A stretch of DNA of 64,000 bases from Desulfosarcina alkanivorans (lineage in GTDB: Bacteria > Desulfobacterota > Desulfobacteria > Desulfobacterales > Desulfosarcinaceae): the NCBI RefSeq assembly GCF_009688945.1, contig NZ_AP021874.1, forward strand, positions 930,001 through 994,000. Direction: 5' to 3'. Positions 26,885 through 35,037 of the stretch are shown piece after piece. Made by a program: the position numbers and the translations under genes. The notes below the pieces were generated by a model. The model did not search any database and was not told the origin of the DNA. It worked only from the letters and a program-made list of their open reading frames with translations. Every line of letters starts with the position of its first letter. The stretch's first letter is position 1.

Positions 26885-27301
26885 ATGAAAGCGGAAAAGG
26901 ATCTTTTCGATATTTTTGAAAAGGACAGGAGTTATCAGTACATCATGAAACGGCTGCTGGAAGCGTCCATGGAAGAGTCCTACAACTCGATCATGATCAC
27001 CGAAGCCGGGCCGGGGTATCCGATCATCTACGTCAACCCGGCATTCAGCGAACTGACCGGGTACGCTCCCCGCGAGGTGATGGGGAAATCGCCGTCGATC
27101 CTGCAGGGACCGAAAACAGACAAGGCGGTCATCGATCGGCTGGACACGGATCTTGCCCGGGGGAAGGTATTTCACGGACAGGCCATCAACTACCGCAAGG
27201 ACGGGTCGGAGTTCATGATGCAGTGGAAAATCGCTCCCATCCGCAACGAAAAGGATGAGACCACCCACTACCTGGCCATCCAGAAACTCGTTTTCAAATA
27301 G
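26885..27301 (+). CDS. Single PAS (LOV-like) domain protein without the photoactive cysteine
   Basis: 138 residues, strong GGAGGAGGG ribosome site. Almost the whole protein is one PAS domain with LOV-style features: ITEAGPGYPIIYVNPAFSELTGY and GKSPSILQGPKTD, where blue-light LOV domains read GxNCRFLQGxxTD. The flavin-bonding Cys is Pro here. It therefore cannot form the LOV photoadduct, but might still bind flavin or another ligand. No output domain; it likely works through a partner protein. The neighbours give no hint. Confidence 0.85.
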   Translation: MKAEKDLFDIFEKDRSYQYIMKRLLEASMEESYNSIMITEAGPGYPIIYVNPAFSELTGYAPREVMGKSPSILQGPKTDKAVIDRLDTDLARGKVFHGQAINYRKDGSEFMMQWKIAPIRNEKDETTHYLAIQKLVFK

Positions 27302-27415
27302 GACCGGGGCCGCCCGGTGTTCCGTTTTTTCCGGTTCTCCGTTCCTGTTCCGCAACCGTTCTCCATTCGTTCTCATGGGGCAGATGGCCTGTCCCGAACC
27401 ACGGACCGGCGGGAT

Positions 27416-28273
27416 TCAGCCCGTCTCCGGGGCCAGGGCCTGTGCAAAGGTCATCCCGGCCGAGATGGCCCGGCCCTGGCGGTCCGCGTCCGGGTCGCAG
27501 GCCGCGATGGCGGCGGCCTGGATGGTGAAGGTCTCCCCGATGGCCTGCAGCGCCGCGACGACCTGCGCCACGGTCAACCCGCCGTCCGGGGCAAAGGCTT
27601 TGCTGCGGGCTTCGCCCGGTTCGACAATATCCATGTCCACGTGCACGTAGACCCGGTCCGTGTGCCGCCGGAGACGCCGGAGCGCCGGCTCGAGTCCCCG
27701 GCGAACGCCCAGTGCCTGCAGCGCGGCCGGATCCACCAGCGACGCCCCGCAGTCGGAGAAACGCGCGACCTCCCGGGCATCCAGATCCCGTGCGCCGATG
27801 TGCACCATCCGGTTTCCGGCCACCGGGATGAAACCGGGGATGGTGTCGAGCAATCCCTGCCAGCAGTCCCCGGCGGTCAGCGCCAGCGCCATGCCGTCCA
27901 GGTAGCCGCTGGTGGAGGTCTCGGGTGTGTTGAAATTCCCGTGCGCATCGAACCAGACAACGCCCAGGTCCGCCCGTTGGATGCCGGCGATGGTGCCGAC
28001 GCAGTGGTTGCAGTTACCGGCAAGGACCAGCGGAAATTTTTCATCGTCAAGCGCTGCCCGGACCTGCCGGGCCAGCAGGCGATTCACGTCAAAGGCCGTT
28101 TTTACGGGGTTCATGGGGTCGGCCTCCGTCTGGAGGCACACCACTTCGACCCCGTGTCCCCCCTTCTGCAGAAGGCCGGCCATCCCCTGGTCGACGAATC
28201 GCAGCGGCCCCTTTCAGAGGCGGACGCCCCGGTGTCCCGAATCGTATGGCACCTGGATGAGTTGAATAGACAT
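27416..28273 (-). pseudogene. Arginase/agmatinase-family gene interrupted by an in-frame TGA
   Basis: Start ATG 28273 has AAGGAGGGG just upstream and reads MSIQLIQVPYDSGHRGVRL, then TGA (28216-28214), then continues in the same frame KGPLRFVDQGMAGLLQ to 27416, for 285 codons in all. The stop replaces a position that is normally Gly (RGVRMGxGP) in the family, so one GGA-to-TGA change explains it. Metal-site motifs are GNCNHC, WFDAHGNFN and HVDMDIVEP; Asn for the second Asp of DAHxD is a variant. Either a recent pseudogene, a stop read through (possibly as selenocysteine), or restarted at ATG 28183 as a 255-residue product. Confidence 0.75.
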
Positions 28274-28497
28274 CGGTTGCCCCTCCTTTGTTATCAGGCC
28301 GGCAGCGTAAGATTGGAATTGATTCCCGGGAGCCCCATCGGTTATCCTGTTGGCGCTCCAGGCTGTCATAGCATAAAACGGCCGCGGCTGCCGGGTCGGA
28401 ATTGCGTCCTTCAATCGGAGGGCAGGGCAGCCTGCCGACAGGGCCAGTGGGGCCCAAACTCAGACCGGGACACCTTTGCAAGGGGGAAACGCATCTG

Positions 28498-29598
28498 ATG
28501 TCATCGAAGCGGGACGCGCGGCATGGCAACGGGCTGAAACGGTGCGGCATCGTTACGGGGATGCCTTCCCGGCGTTCGCGCACGGTCGGGTGCCTGCTGG
28601 GTGGCGCGGTGGGCGATGCCCTGGGCGCCCCGGTCGAATTTCTGGCCATAGAGGAGATCCGCAGGCGCTATGGCCCTGCCGGCGTGACCCGGTTCGAACC
28701 GGCCTACGGCCGCAGGGGCGCGATCACCGACGACACCCAGATGACCCTGTTTACCGCCGAAGGGTTGATCCTCTCCCGGGTGAGATCGGAATATGCCCAC
28801 GGCGGTCTGGCCACACAGGCCGTCTACCACGCCTGCCTGAGGTGGCTCTTCACCCAGGACCTGCAGGGCCAGTCCGGGCTGATCAGGACCCATGGCAGCT
28901 GCGCGGTCGTCGACGGCATGCTCACCGGCCACCGGGAGCTGTTCGCACGGCGGGCGCCCGGCCAGTCCTGCCTGTCCGTCCTGCGGTCCGGCAGGATGGG
29001 CACCCTGGACCAGCCCGTCAACGACAGCAAAGGCGGCGGCGGGGTCATGCGGGTGGCGCCCGTGGGCCTGGTGTTTGCGGATGCGCAAAAAGCATTCCGG
29101 TTGGGCTGTGACGCCGCCGCCATTACCCACGGCCACCCGACCGGCTATCTGGCCGCCGGGTTTCTGTGCGCCCTGGTTTCACGCCTGACCGCCGGCGATC
29201 CGATCGATGCGGCCGTCTCCGAAGCACGCCGCATCCTGGTCACATACGAGGGCCATGACGAATGCCGCCAGGCGGTTGACCTGGCGGTTGCCCTGTCCGG
29301 CCACGGGAAGCCGTCACCGCAGGCCGTGGAAACCCTGGGGGCCGGCCGGACCGCCGGGGAGGCGCTGGCCATCGGCCTGTATGCGGCGCTGGCTGCGGGC
29401 CGGGATTTCAGGCAGGGGGTGCTGCTGGCGGTCAACCATTCCGGTGACAGCGATTCGACCGGGTCGATCGCCGGCCAGATCATGGCGACGCGATATGGCG
29501 TTGAGGTGATCCCCGATGACTGGCTGGCCGGGCTGGAGCTCAAGAATGTGATCGTTGAGGTCGCCACGGATCTGCTGGATCAGTTCACCGGACGGTAG
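28498..29598 (+). CDS. ADP-ribosylglycohydrolase family protein
   Basis: 366 residues from ATG 28498; ATG 28561 is an alternative closer to the domain. GCLLGGAVGDALGAPVEF opens the fold, and the two metal-binding motifs are ITDDTQM and HSGDSDSTGSI, the signature of DraG/ARH-type enzymes that remove ADP-ribose from proteins. Length is normal. It begins beyond the start of the divergent arginase-family gene, about 225 bases away. The target in the cell is not evident. Confidence 0.88.
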   Translation: MSSKRDARHGNGLKRCGIVTGMPSRRSRTVGCLLGGAVGDALGAPVEFLAIEEIRRRYGPAGVTRFEPAYGRRGAITDDTQMTLFTAEGLILSRVRSEYAHGGLATQAVYHACLRWLFTQDLQGQSGLIRTHGSCAVVDGMLTGHRELFARRAPGQSCLSVLRSGRMGTLDQPVNDSKGGGGVMRVAPVGLVFADAQKAFRLGCDAAAITHGHPTGYLAAGFLCALVSRLTAGDPIDAAVSEARRILVTYEGHDECRQAVDLAVALSGHGKPSPQAVETLGAGRTAGEALAIGLYAALAAGRDFRQGVLLAVNHSGDSDSTGSIAGQIMATRYGVEVIPDDWLAGLELKNVIVEVATDLLDQFTGR

Positions 29599-29730
29599 CA
29601 GGCCGCCACCCCGTTGGAGCGGCTGCTCCGTTCAGGGGTCCATGGGGTTTTGGGCGGCAGGAAAACTGGAAGTCGGAAGCGGCAGCGGGAAGGCGCGGCG
29701 TCGGAGCGGAACTGCGGGAACATGCCCCGG

Positions 29731-29973
29731 TCAGGGATGGTTCCGGTCCAGGCGGCATTCCTTGAGCAGGTATTTGGATATTTTCAGATTTTTCAGGGGG
29801 ACGCTGGACCACTTGCTGACCCGGACCCAGTTTTTGCGGTTTTCGTCGCCGGACCTTCTTTCCGGCGCGCAGCGCCGGTCGCGTTGCCTGAAAAAGAGCC
29901 CCTTGATGGAAAAACGCCGCCTTCGGTCCTTGCCCGTCCGTCTTTCAATGAATGATCGATTGCTTTTTGGCAT
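29731..29973 (-). CDS. Small basic conserved protein (RRTGKDRRRR type)
   Basis: 80 residues from ATG 29973 with GGAGGAG upstream. Very rich in Arg and Lys: IERRTGKDRRRR, FFRQRDRRCAPERRSGDENRK, then a conserved-looking tail VRVSKWSSVPLKNLKISKYLL. Short proteins of this make-up occur in Desulfobacterota; function unknown. It shares the SGKDRRR/TGKDRRR word with the 49-residue gene at 30125-30274, and the two are separated by 151 bases in the same direction. Nucleic-acid or membrane-surface binding is a guess from charge alone. Confidence 0.7.
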   Translation of the reverse strand: MPKSNRSFIERRTGKDRRRRFSIKGLFFRQRDRRCAPERRSGDENRKNWVRVSKWSSVPLKNLKISKYLLKECRLDRNHP

Positions 29974-30124
29974 TGGGGACTCCTCCGTTCATCGGATCAT
30001 CGAACAGTCACACCCTGGCCGCCGTGATAATTGACGGTCCTGTTGAAATAAAATAAGCACCCCTGCCTGATTTCAAGCCGTCTCCGGCCTGAACGGGGTC
30101 GTACGCTTCATTCATGGGCCGGGG

Positions 30125-30274
30125 CTACCTGCCCTTGTTTTTTCGCCGATCTCCCTTCCTTTTGTCAACATCGGGGTCGAGCATGGTAGGGATCCTGCGC
30201 CTGTCTTTTCCGCTTCGCTGATCATATTCATCATAGTTGGTTGGCGTCGGGTGGTGGTCTATCCTGTCGATCAT
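30125..30274 (-). CDS. Very small basic protein (49 residues)
   Basis: From ATG 30274 (AAGGA about 9 bases upstream) to TAG at 30127-30125. It contains YDQRSGKDRRRIPTMLDPDV and ends KGDRRKNKGR. The RSGKDRRR word links it to the neighbouring 80-residue gene. The clear ribosome site and shared motif make it a likely real gene. Function unknown. Confidence 0.6.
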   Translation of the reverse strand: MIDRIDHHPTPTNYDEYDQRSGKDRRRIPTMLDPDVDKRKGDRRKNKGR

Positions 30275-30691
30275 GGTGCTGTATCCTTGCTGATCCGTCC
30301 GGATTCGTTCGAATGCATTCAGAGATTCCGCTGCGCTGTTTTACCGCCGAAGGCCAACGGCCCCTAGCGGCGGCCGGCCGTCGGGCCATCATGCCCAATT
30401 GATCCAGCAAACGTCATGCCATGTTAAATAAAGGCCGGAACAGGTCTCCGGACCAGGGTGGACGGCCCCATCACCCCCCCCACCTTGTGTGTTTGCCACA
30501 CGGGGGGCAATGCTTGCCGAAACGACCATATCAGCCATAACTATTGAATAGTAATCGCTAATTAAGCGAATGGCAATAATCATCGAAAGCGCATTCGTCC
30601 GTTTTTCGAGCCTGGGGGGCAGCCGAAATCGGATCGAATTGCCCACGACGTCGGGCAGGAAAGTAGGAAGAAAAGTTCTTAACTTATGGGA
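30275..30691. other. Intergenic region, no gene seen
   Basis: About 420 bases. There is a C-run followed by CTTGTGTG-TTTGC-CACACGGG (near 30484-30506), a hairpin of unknown role, and an AT-rich patch near 30540-30590 that may hold a promoter for the small basic genes. Confidence 0.4.
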
Positions 30692-30731
30692 GAAAAAATT
30701 CAGAATCCCGTCCCGGTGGACCCGGGACGGG
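30692..30731 (-). terminator. Intrinsic terminator of the synthase-ole-pocR operon
   Basis: CCCGTCCCGG (30707-30716) pairs perfectly with CCGGGACGGG (30722-30731). On the minus strand the stem is followed by GATTCTGAATTTTTTCTCCC, a proper T-run. It lies 7 bases beyond the stop of the PocR gene, so it closes transcription of the whole minus-strand operon. Confidence 0.85.
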
Positions 30732-30737
30732 CCGCCA

Positions 30738-31238
30738 TCAGGCCTCGGCAACGATCGCTTCGATCTTTTCCCAGATGAACTGGGCCACCTCCTCGGCCGA
30801 ATTCGTTTCGATCACGGCCAGATCGTCGCACAGGGACGCGATTTCCGCTTCGGGGAGGTCGGTCATCTTGTTGACCAGGAAAGCGTCCACCTCTCCGCCG
30901 ACCGGCAGGAGTCCGCAGGCGCCGACGGCGCCGATGAATTCGCCGTCCACGACAATGGGCACCACGATTTTCATCAGACCGGCATCGCACTCCTCGATGA
31001 CCGGCCGATGCTCCTCCCTGGCCTGGTTGGCCAGGTTCATGTGGGCCACGGCACAGATGAAGGACTGGCCTTTGTCCGTTGCCTTGATGGCCGGGCACAG
31101 CCGGTTGACCCAGATTTTGTTGTCGGTGATACGGATGCCGTCGGTGTTGAAGACATTGGACTCCAGTCCCGAACGTTCGTGAATTTCGTTTTCCAGCTGG
31201 GCCCATTTTTCCAGGGGCAGAAGATCAGTCAGTTCCAC
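30738..31238 (-). CDS. Stand-alone PocR ligand-binding domain protein
   Basis: 166 residues from GTG 31238, seven bases after AAGGAG; a GTG at 31244 is too close to that site. The whole protein is one PocR domain (SGLESNVFNTDGIRITDN, NRLCPAIKATDKG, SFICAVAHMNLANQA, EECDAGLMKIVVPIV), normally a sensory module joined to a kinase or AraC regulator. Several Cys (NRLC, FIC, EEC, GACG) could hold a metal or redox centre. It lies 53 bases after oleD and right before the terminator, so it is probably the last gene of the operon; its part in hydrocarbon or lactone synthesis is unknown. Confidence 0.85.
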   Translation of the reverse strand: MELTDLLPLEKWAQLENEIHERSGLESNVFNTDGIRITDNKIWVNRLCPAIKATDKGQSFICAVAHMNLANQAREEHRPVIEECDAGLMKIVVPIVVDGEFIGAVGACGLLPVGGEVDAFLVNKMTDLPEAEIASLCDDLAVIETNSAEEVAQFIWEKIEAIVAEA

Positions 31239-31291
31239 GGTCACACTCCTTGGTTGGCATTCGCAGGTCAGGCATGTTGCTTAGCATTTTT

Positions 31292-32317
31292 TTATGCGGA
31301 TTGGGAAGTGCTTTCCGCCAGCCAGGCCTCCAGCCGCCGCATTCCTTCGTCGATGGAAATCCCGGCCGTATACCCCAGGTCCCTTTTGGCCGCCGAGATG
31401 TCGAACCAGTGGGCGGTGGCCAGCTCCCGGGCCACGAAGCGGGTCATCCGGGGTTCACCGGACAGGCCGAAGGTGCGGTAGGCCCACTCCAGCAGGGCAC
31501 CGATGCAATAGGCCGCCCGGGGTGAAATCGTCCGGGTCAGGGCGGGCTTGCCCCCGGCAGCCAGAATCCGGTCGACCATTTCCCACAGGCGGATGGGCGC
31601 GTCGTCGCTGATAAAGTAGACCTTTCCGGAAACGGCCGGGTTTCGGTCCATCGCCTCCATGGCCAGGACGTGGGCCCGGGCGGCGTTGTCCACGTAGATC
31701 GTGTCCACGCGGTTTTGCCCGTCACCGACCCGGCGCAGGCTGGCGGCGCGGGCGATGATCCGCGGCACCAGGTGGTTGTCCTCGGGCCCCCAGATCAGGT
31801 GGGGCCGCAGGGCGACGGTCTTCAGCTCCCGGTCGGCGGCGGCCATCACGGCCTGCTCGGCCAGGGCCTTGGTCTGCGGGTAAGGCGCATGGAACCGGGA
31901 CGGGTAGGGGGCCGACTCGTCCACCCCCTGCATGTCCGAGCCGTCGAACACCACGCTGGGGCTGCTGGTGTGCACCAGCATGGGCACCCGGCAGGATCGG
32001 CAGGCGGTGATGACATGTTGGGTGCCGGTCACGTTGGTGCGGAAAAAATCGTCGGCCCGGCCCCACACCCCGGTCTTGGCGGCCACGTGAAAAACGACGT
32101 CCCGGCCCCGGGCGGCATCTTTGACGGCACCGGCATTGCCGATGTCGCCGCGCAGCTGGTCGACGCCCAGGGCCTCCAGTTCCGGGTAGGACCTCCTGGA
32201 AAGGCTGGCCACCCGGTGGCCACCGGCCACCAGCTGCCGGACGATGGCCTTGCCCAGAAAGCCGCCACCGCCGGTGACGAGGATGGATTTGGGGGGCGTG
32301 CGGGTTGTTGCATTCAT
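31292..32317 (-). CDS. oleD: OleD-like 2-alkyl-3-oxoalkanoate reductase
   Basis: 341 residues from ATG 32317 (GGAAG upstream). An extended short-chain dehydrogenase with NAD(P)-binding TGGGGFLG (15-22) and catalytic Tyr146-xxx-Lys150 (YPQTK). SLSRRSYPELEALGV and the TSSPSVVFDG segment are typical of OleD. In olefin synthesis OleD reduces the 2-alkyl-3-keto acid made by OleA to the 3-hydroxy acid used by OleC. Located third after the giant synthase, in the canonical B-C-D order. A general steroid-dehydrogenase-like reductase is the alternative, but context argues strongly for OleD. Confidence 0.87.
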   Translation of the reverse strand: MNATTRTPPKSILVTGGGGFLGKAIVRQLVAGGHRVASLSRRSYPELEALGVDQLRGDIGNAGAVKDAARGRDVVFHVAAKTGVWGRADDFFRTNVTGTQHVITACRSCRVPMLVHTSSPSVVFDGSDMQGVDESAPYPSRFHAPYPQTKALAEQAVMAAADRELKTVALRPHLIWGPEDNHLVPRIIARAASLRRVGDGQNRVDTIYVDNAARAHVLAMEAMDRNPAVSGKVYFISDDAPIRLWEMVDRILAAGGKPALTRTISPRAAYCIGALLEWAYRTFGLSGEPRMTRFVARELATAHWFDISAAKRDLGYTAGISIDEGMRRLEAWLAESTSQSA

Positions 32318-32423
32318 AATGGGTTCTTCCGGAGTCATTATAATATCAAAAAGTTAGGGACTCACATGTTAAGTGTTAAGCAAAGGAACCAACAAGAAAA
32401 AATTTCGACTGTTTACGGACCCG

Positions 32424-34094
32424 TCACATTTTCTTTTCCGCCCATACGGCCAGCTTCTCCCTGAAAATCTTGGAGTTGTGGCGGATATCCACGGGAAAGG
32501 CCCGCTTGAACAGAATGGTCTCGATATCTTCGGTGATCGGGCTGGCCTTGGCCAGTGCCAGCAGTTCCTGCTGCAGTCCTTTTTTATTCCTGCCGCTGTC
32601 GCCGGGCTCCAGTTCGATACAGATCACCGGCCGCTGGCGTCCCTGGGGCCCCACGCCCACCAGGGCACTGCGGAACACCCGGGAGTGGTTGTTGAAAATG
32701 GCTTCGCAGGGAATGGTGAACATGGTTTTGTTTCCGGCGACCACCCGGTGGTTTTTTCGGCCGCAGAACCAGATGCGGTTTTTCTTGTCCATCCATCCCA
32801 GGTCGCCCATGCGGTGCCAGAAGGTGTCGCCGTCGCCAATCTTGGCCCGGGCATCGTCGTCGGGACGCTCGAAATAGCCGCGGGTGACCTGGTCTCCGCG
32901 CACGGTGATCTCCCCGATCTCGCCGTCCGCCAGGGCCAGGTCATCGGTCCAGCGGGCGATGGGCCCGTCGGTGATGCGAATGATGCGCACGTCGATGCCG
33001 GAAATCGGCCGGCCCACACACATGCCGAAACCCTGCTCGCTGAGCGACCGGGTTTCGTTGAGAATCCGCTCGCTGCCGAAGGAGCTGACCGGCATGGCCT
33101 CGGTGGCGCCGTACCCGGTATGGATCTGGGCGTCATCGGTCAGCATGGTGCAGAATTGCTCGATGTTGGCCGGCGTGGCCGGCGCGCCTGCCGAGATGAC
33201 CCGCTTCAGCGTTGGCAGCCGGATGCCGTTTTCCTTGCCGTGGCGGCCCACGCGGTTGAGCAGGGCAGGGGAGGCGAACATATTGGTGACCCCGTGGTTG
33301 ACGATGGCTTCGATGATCTTGTCCGGGTTGACCCGGGCCGGTTTGGTGGGGTCCATGTCCGGGATGATGGCCGTCATCCCCAGGGCCGGATCGAACAGGG
33401 CGAACAGCGGGAAGGTGGGCAGGTCGATCTCCCCCGGGGTGATGCCGAACTGGGCGCGGATGTTGCGGACCTGGGCATCGAAGACCCCGTGGGTGTAAAA
33501 CACGCCCTTGGCCGGACCGGTGCTGCCGGTGGTGAAGAGGATGGCGGCGATTTCATTGGCCTGGGTGTCGGCCATGGGGTAGGGCTCCCAGTGGCTGCTG
33601 CGCACCTGCCGGAGGGTGCGCCCCCCCCAGAACCAGCGGCTGCCCACGGTGATGAAGGTGTTGACGCTTTTGAAATAGGCGGGCGCCAGGGTGCGCAGTA
33701 CGTGGGCCGCGGGGATGCCGATCAGGGCGCGGGCCCGGCTCTCCTTCAGGCAGTTCAGCATGCGGGACACGCCCATGCCCGGATCCACCACCACGGGCAC
33801 AGCCCCCACCTTGAACAGGGCAAACACCAGGGCAAAAAAATCCAGGCTGGGTTTGACCATCAGGATGGTGCGCACGCCGCGGCTGACGCCCGCATCGTCA
33901 AGCCCGCGGGCCAGGCAGTCCGACTCGATATCCAGCTGGCGGAAGGTGAGGTGGGTGTAGGCCGCCCGGCCTTCGGCATCCCTGCCGCACGGGCAGACCA
34001 CGGCCCGCTGGTAAGGCTGGCTGCGGGCCATCCGGCGCAGGTAGGTGGCCACGTTGACGATGCTGCGGGCGGGTTTCTCCGGTTTCAATGCCAT
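32424..34094 (-). CDS. oleC: OleC-like beta-lactone synthetase (AMP-forming)
   Basis: 556 residues from ATG 34094, which has AAGGGA upstream; it begins 19 bases after the oleB stop. ANL-superfamily adenylate-forming enzyme with P-loop LFTTGSTGPAKG, GYGATEAMP and the hinge region DLGWMDKKNRIWFCGRKNH. The opening NVATYLRRMARSQPYQRA and the FPLFALFDPALGM segment match OleC rather than acyl-CoA ligases. OleC activates the 2-alkyl-3-hydroxy acid with ATP and closes a cis beta-lactone. OleB, its partner, is directly upstream, and the two proteins with OleD form a complex in known systems. Confidence 0.9.
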   Translation of the reverse strand: MALKPEKPARSIVNVATYLRRMARSQPYQRAVVCPCGRDAEGRAAYTHLTFRQLDIESDCLARGLDDAGVSRGVRTILMVKPSLDFFALVFALFKVGAVPVVVDPGMGVSRMLNCLKESRARALIGIPAAHVLRTLAPAYFKSVNTFITVGSRWFWGGRTLRQVRSSHWEPYPMADTQANEIAAILFTTGSTGPAKGVFYTHGVFDAQVRNIRAQFGITPGEIDLPTFPLFALFDPALGMTAIIPDMDPTKPARVNPDKIIEAIVNHGVTNMFASPALLNRVGRHGKENGIRLPTLKRVISAGAPATPANIEQFCTMLTDDAQIHTGYGATEAMPVSSFGSERILNETRSLSEQGFGMCVGRPISGIDVRIIRITDGPIARWTDDLALADGEIGEITVRGDQVTRGYFERPDDDARAKIGDGDTFWHRMGDLGWMDKKNRIWFCGRKNHRVVAGNKTMFTIPCEAIFNNHSRVFRSALVGVGPQGRQRPVICIELEPGDSGRNKKGLQQELLALAKASPITEDIETILFKRAFPVDIRHNSKIFREKLAVWAEKKM

Positions 34095-34113
34095 ACGACG
34101 ATCCCTTTTTTCC

Positions 34114-35037
34114 TCAATCCCTGACCGGATGGCGATCCAGAAAATCCCGGACCAGCCCGATGATCCGGTCGGGCACATCCTCCATCAGGTAGTGGCCGGC
34201 GTCGTCGAACAGGTGGTGTTCCGCTTCGGGAAAACGACGGCGCCATTCGTTGTAATAGTCCACGTCGAAGACGAAATCATGACGCCCCCACAGGATCAGC
34301 ATGGGGATGCGGGCCAGGGTGGACAGCTGCCGGTCCACCCGGTCCACGATGTCGAATCCGGGGTCTCCGGGCGACAGGGGAATATCCTGTACGAAGCGCA
34401 GGGTGGCCAGGCGGTGCCGGGGGCAGTTGTAAGGCGCCAGCAGCCCCCTTCTGGCGTGCGCCGCCAGTCGTTTGCGCGGCGCCATGACGATGGCGCCGCG
34501 GGCAAACAGGTTGCCGTGGAGCACAGCGGGGCGGGCAAAGGCGCTCAGGTTGCGGACGATCCACAACCTCAGGGGAATCCGTTTGCGGCCCGGCGGGAAA
34601 AACGCGGCGGTGTTGGTGACGATGATCCGCGCCACCCGGCCGGGGTTGGCCACGGCCCAGGCCATGGCGATCATGCCGCCCCAGTCGTGGACCAGAAGGG
34701 TGACCCGTTCCAGGTGGAGATGGTCCATCAGAGCCGAAAAATCGGCCACCCGGCTGCGCAGGCGGTAATCGTACCGGTCCTCACCGGGTTTGTCCGACAG
34801 GCCGCATCCCATGTGATCCGGCGCGATGGTACGGCAGTCGGGGGAGAGGGCGCCGATGATGCGGCGAAAGAAAAACGACCAGGTCGGATTGCCGTGCACC
34901 ATGACCACCGGGTCGCCCGTCCCCTGGTCGACGAAGTGATAGCGCAGCCCGTCACGGTCCAGGACATGGGACTGGAACGGGTAGTGGGGACAGTAGTCGC
35001 CGGGGTCGATCGGTCGGGTGGTATCGGGCATGGTCAC
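34114..35037 (-). CDS. oleB: OleB-like beta-lactone decarboxylase (alpha/beta hydrolase)
   Basis: 307 residues. Alpha/beta hydrolase of the haloalkane-dehalogenase type with an Asp nucleophile, Asp118 in VHDWGG, an acid at Asp254 (GRHDFVF) and His282 (DDAGHYLMED). The oxyanion region is VHGNPTWSFF. OleB removes CO2 from the beta-lactone made by OleC to give a cis-olefin. Its start overlaps the stop of the upstream synthase by four bases (ATGA), so translation is coupled, a strong sign that the two act in one pathway. A dehalogenase or epoxide hydrolase is the alternative if context is ignored. Confidence 0.9.
   Translation of the reverse strand: MTMPDTTRPIDPGDYCPHYPFQSHVLDRDGLRYHFVDQGTGDPVVMVHGNPTWSFFFRRIIGALSPDCRTIAPDHMGCGLSDKPGEDRYDYRLRSRVADFSALMDHLHLERVTLLVHDWGGMIAMAWAVANPGRVARIIVTNTAAFFPPGRKRIPLRLWIVRNLSAFARPAVLHGNLFARGAIVMAPRKRLAAHARRGLLAPYNCPRHRLATLRFVQDIPLSPGDPGFDIVDRVDRQLSTLARIPMLILWGRHDFVFDVDYYNEWRRRFPEAEHHLFDDAGHYLMEDVPDRIIGLVRDFLDRHPVRD

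Noticed and set aside
32373..34124. 583-codon plus-strand frame opposite oleC
   Set aside because: Antisense shadow: low-complexity Gly/His/Ala-rich product with no domain.
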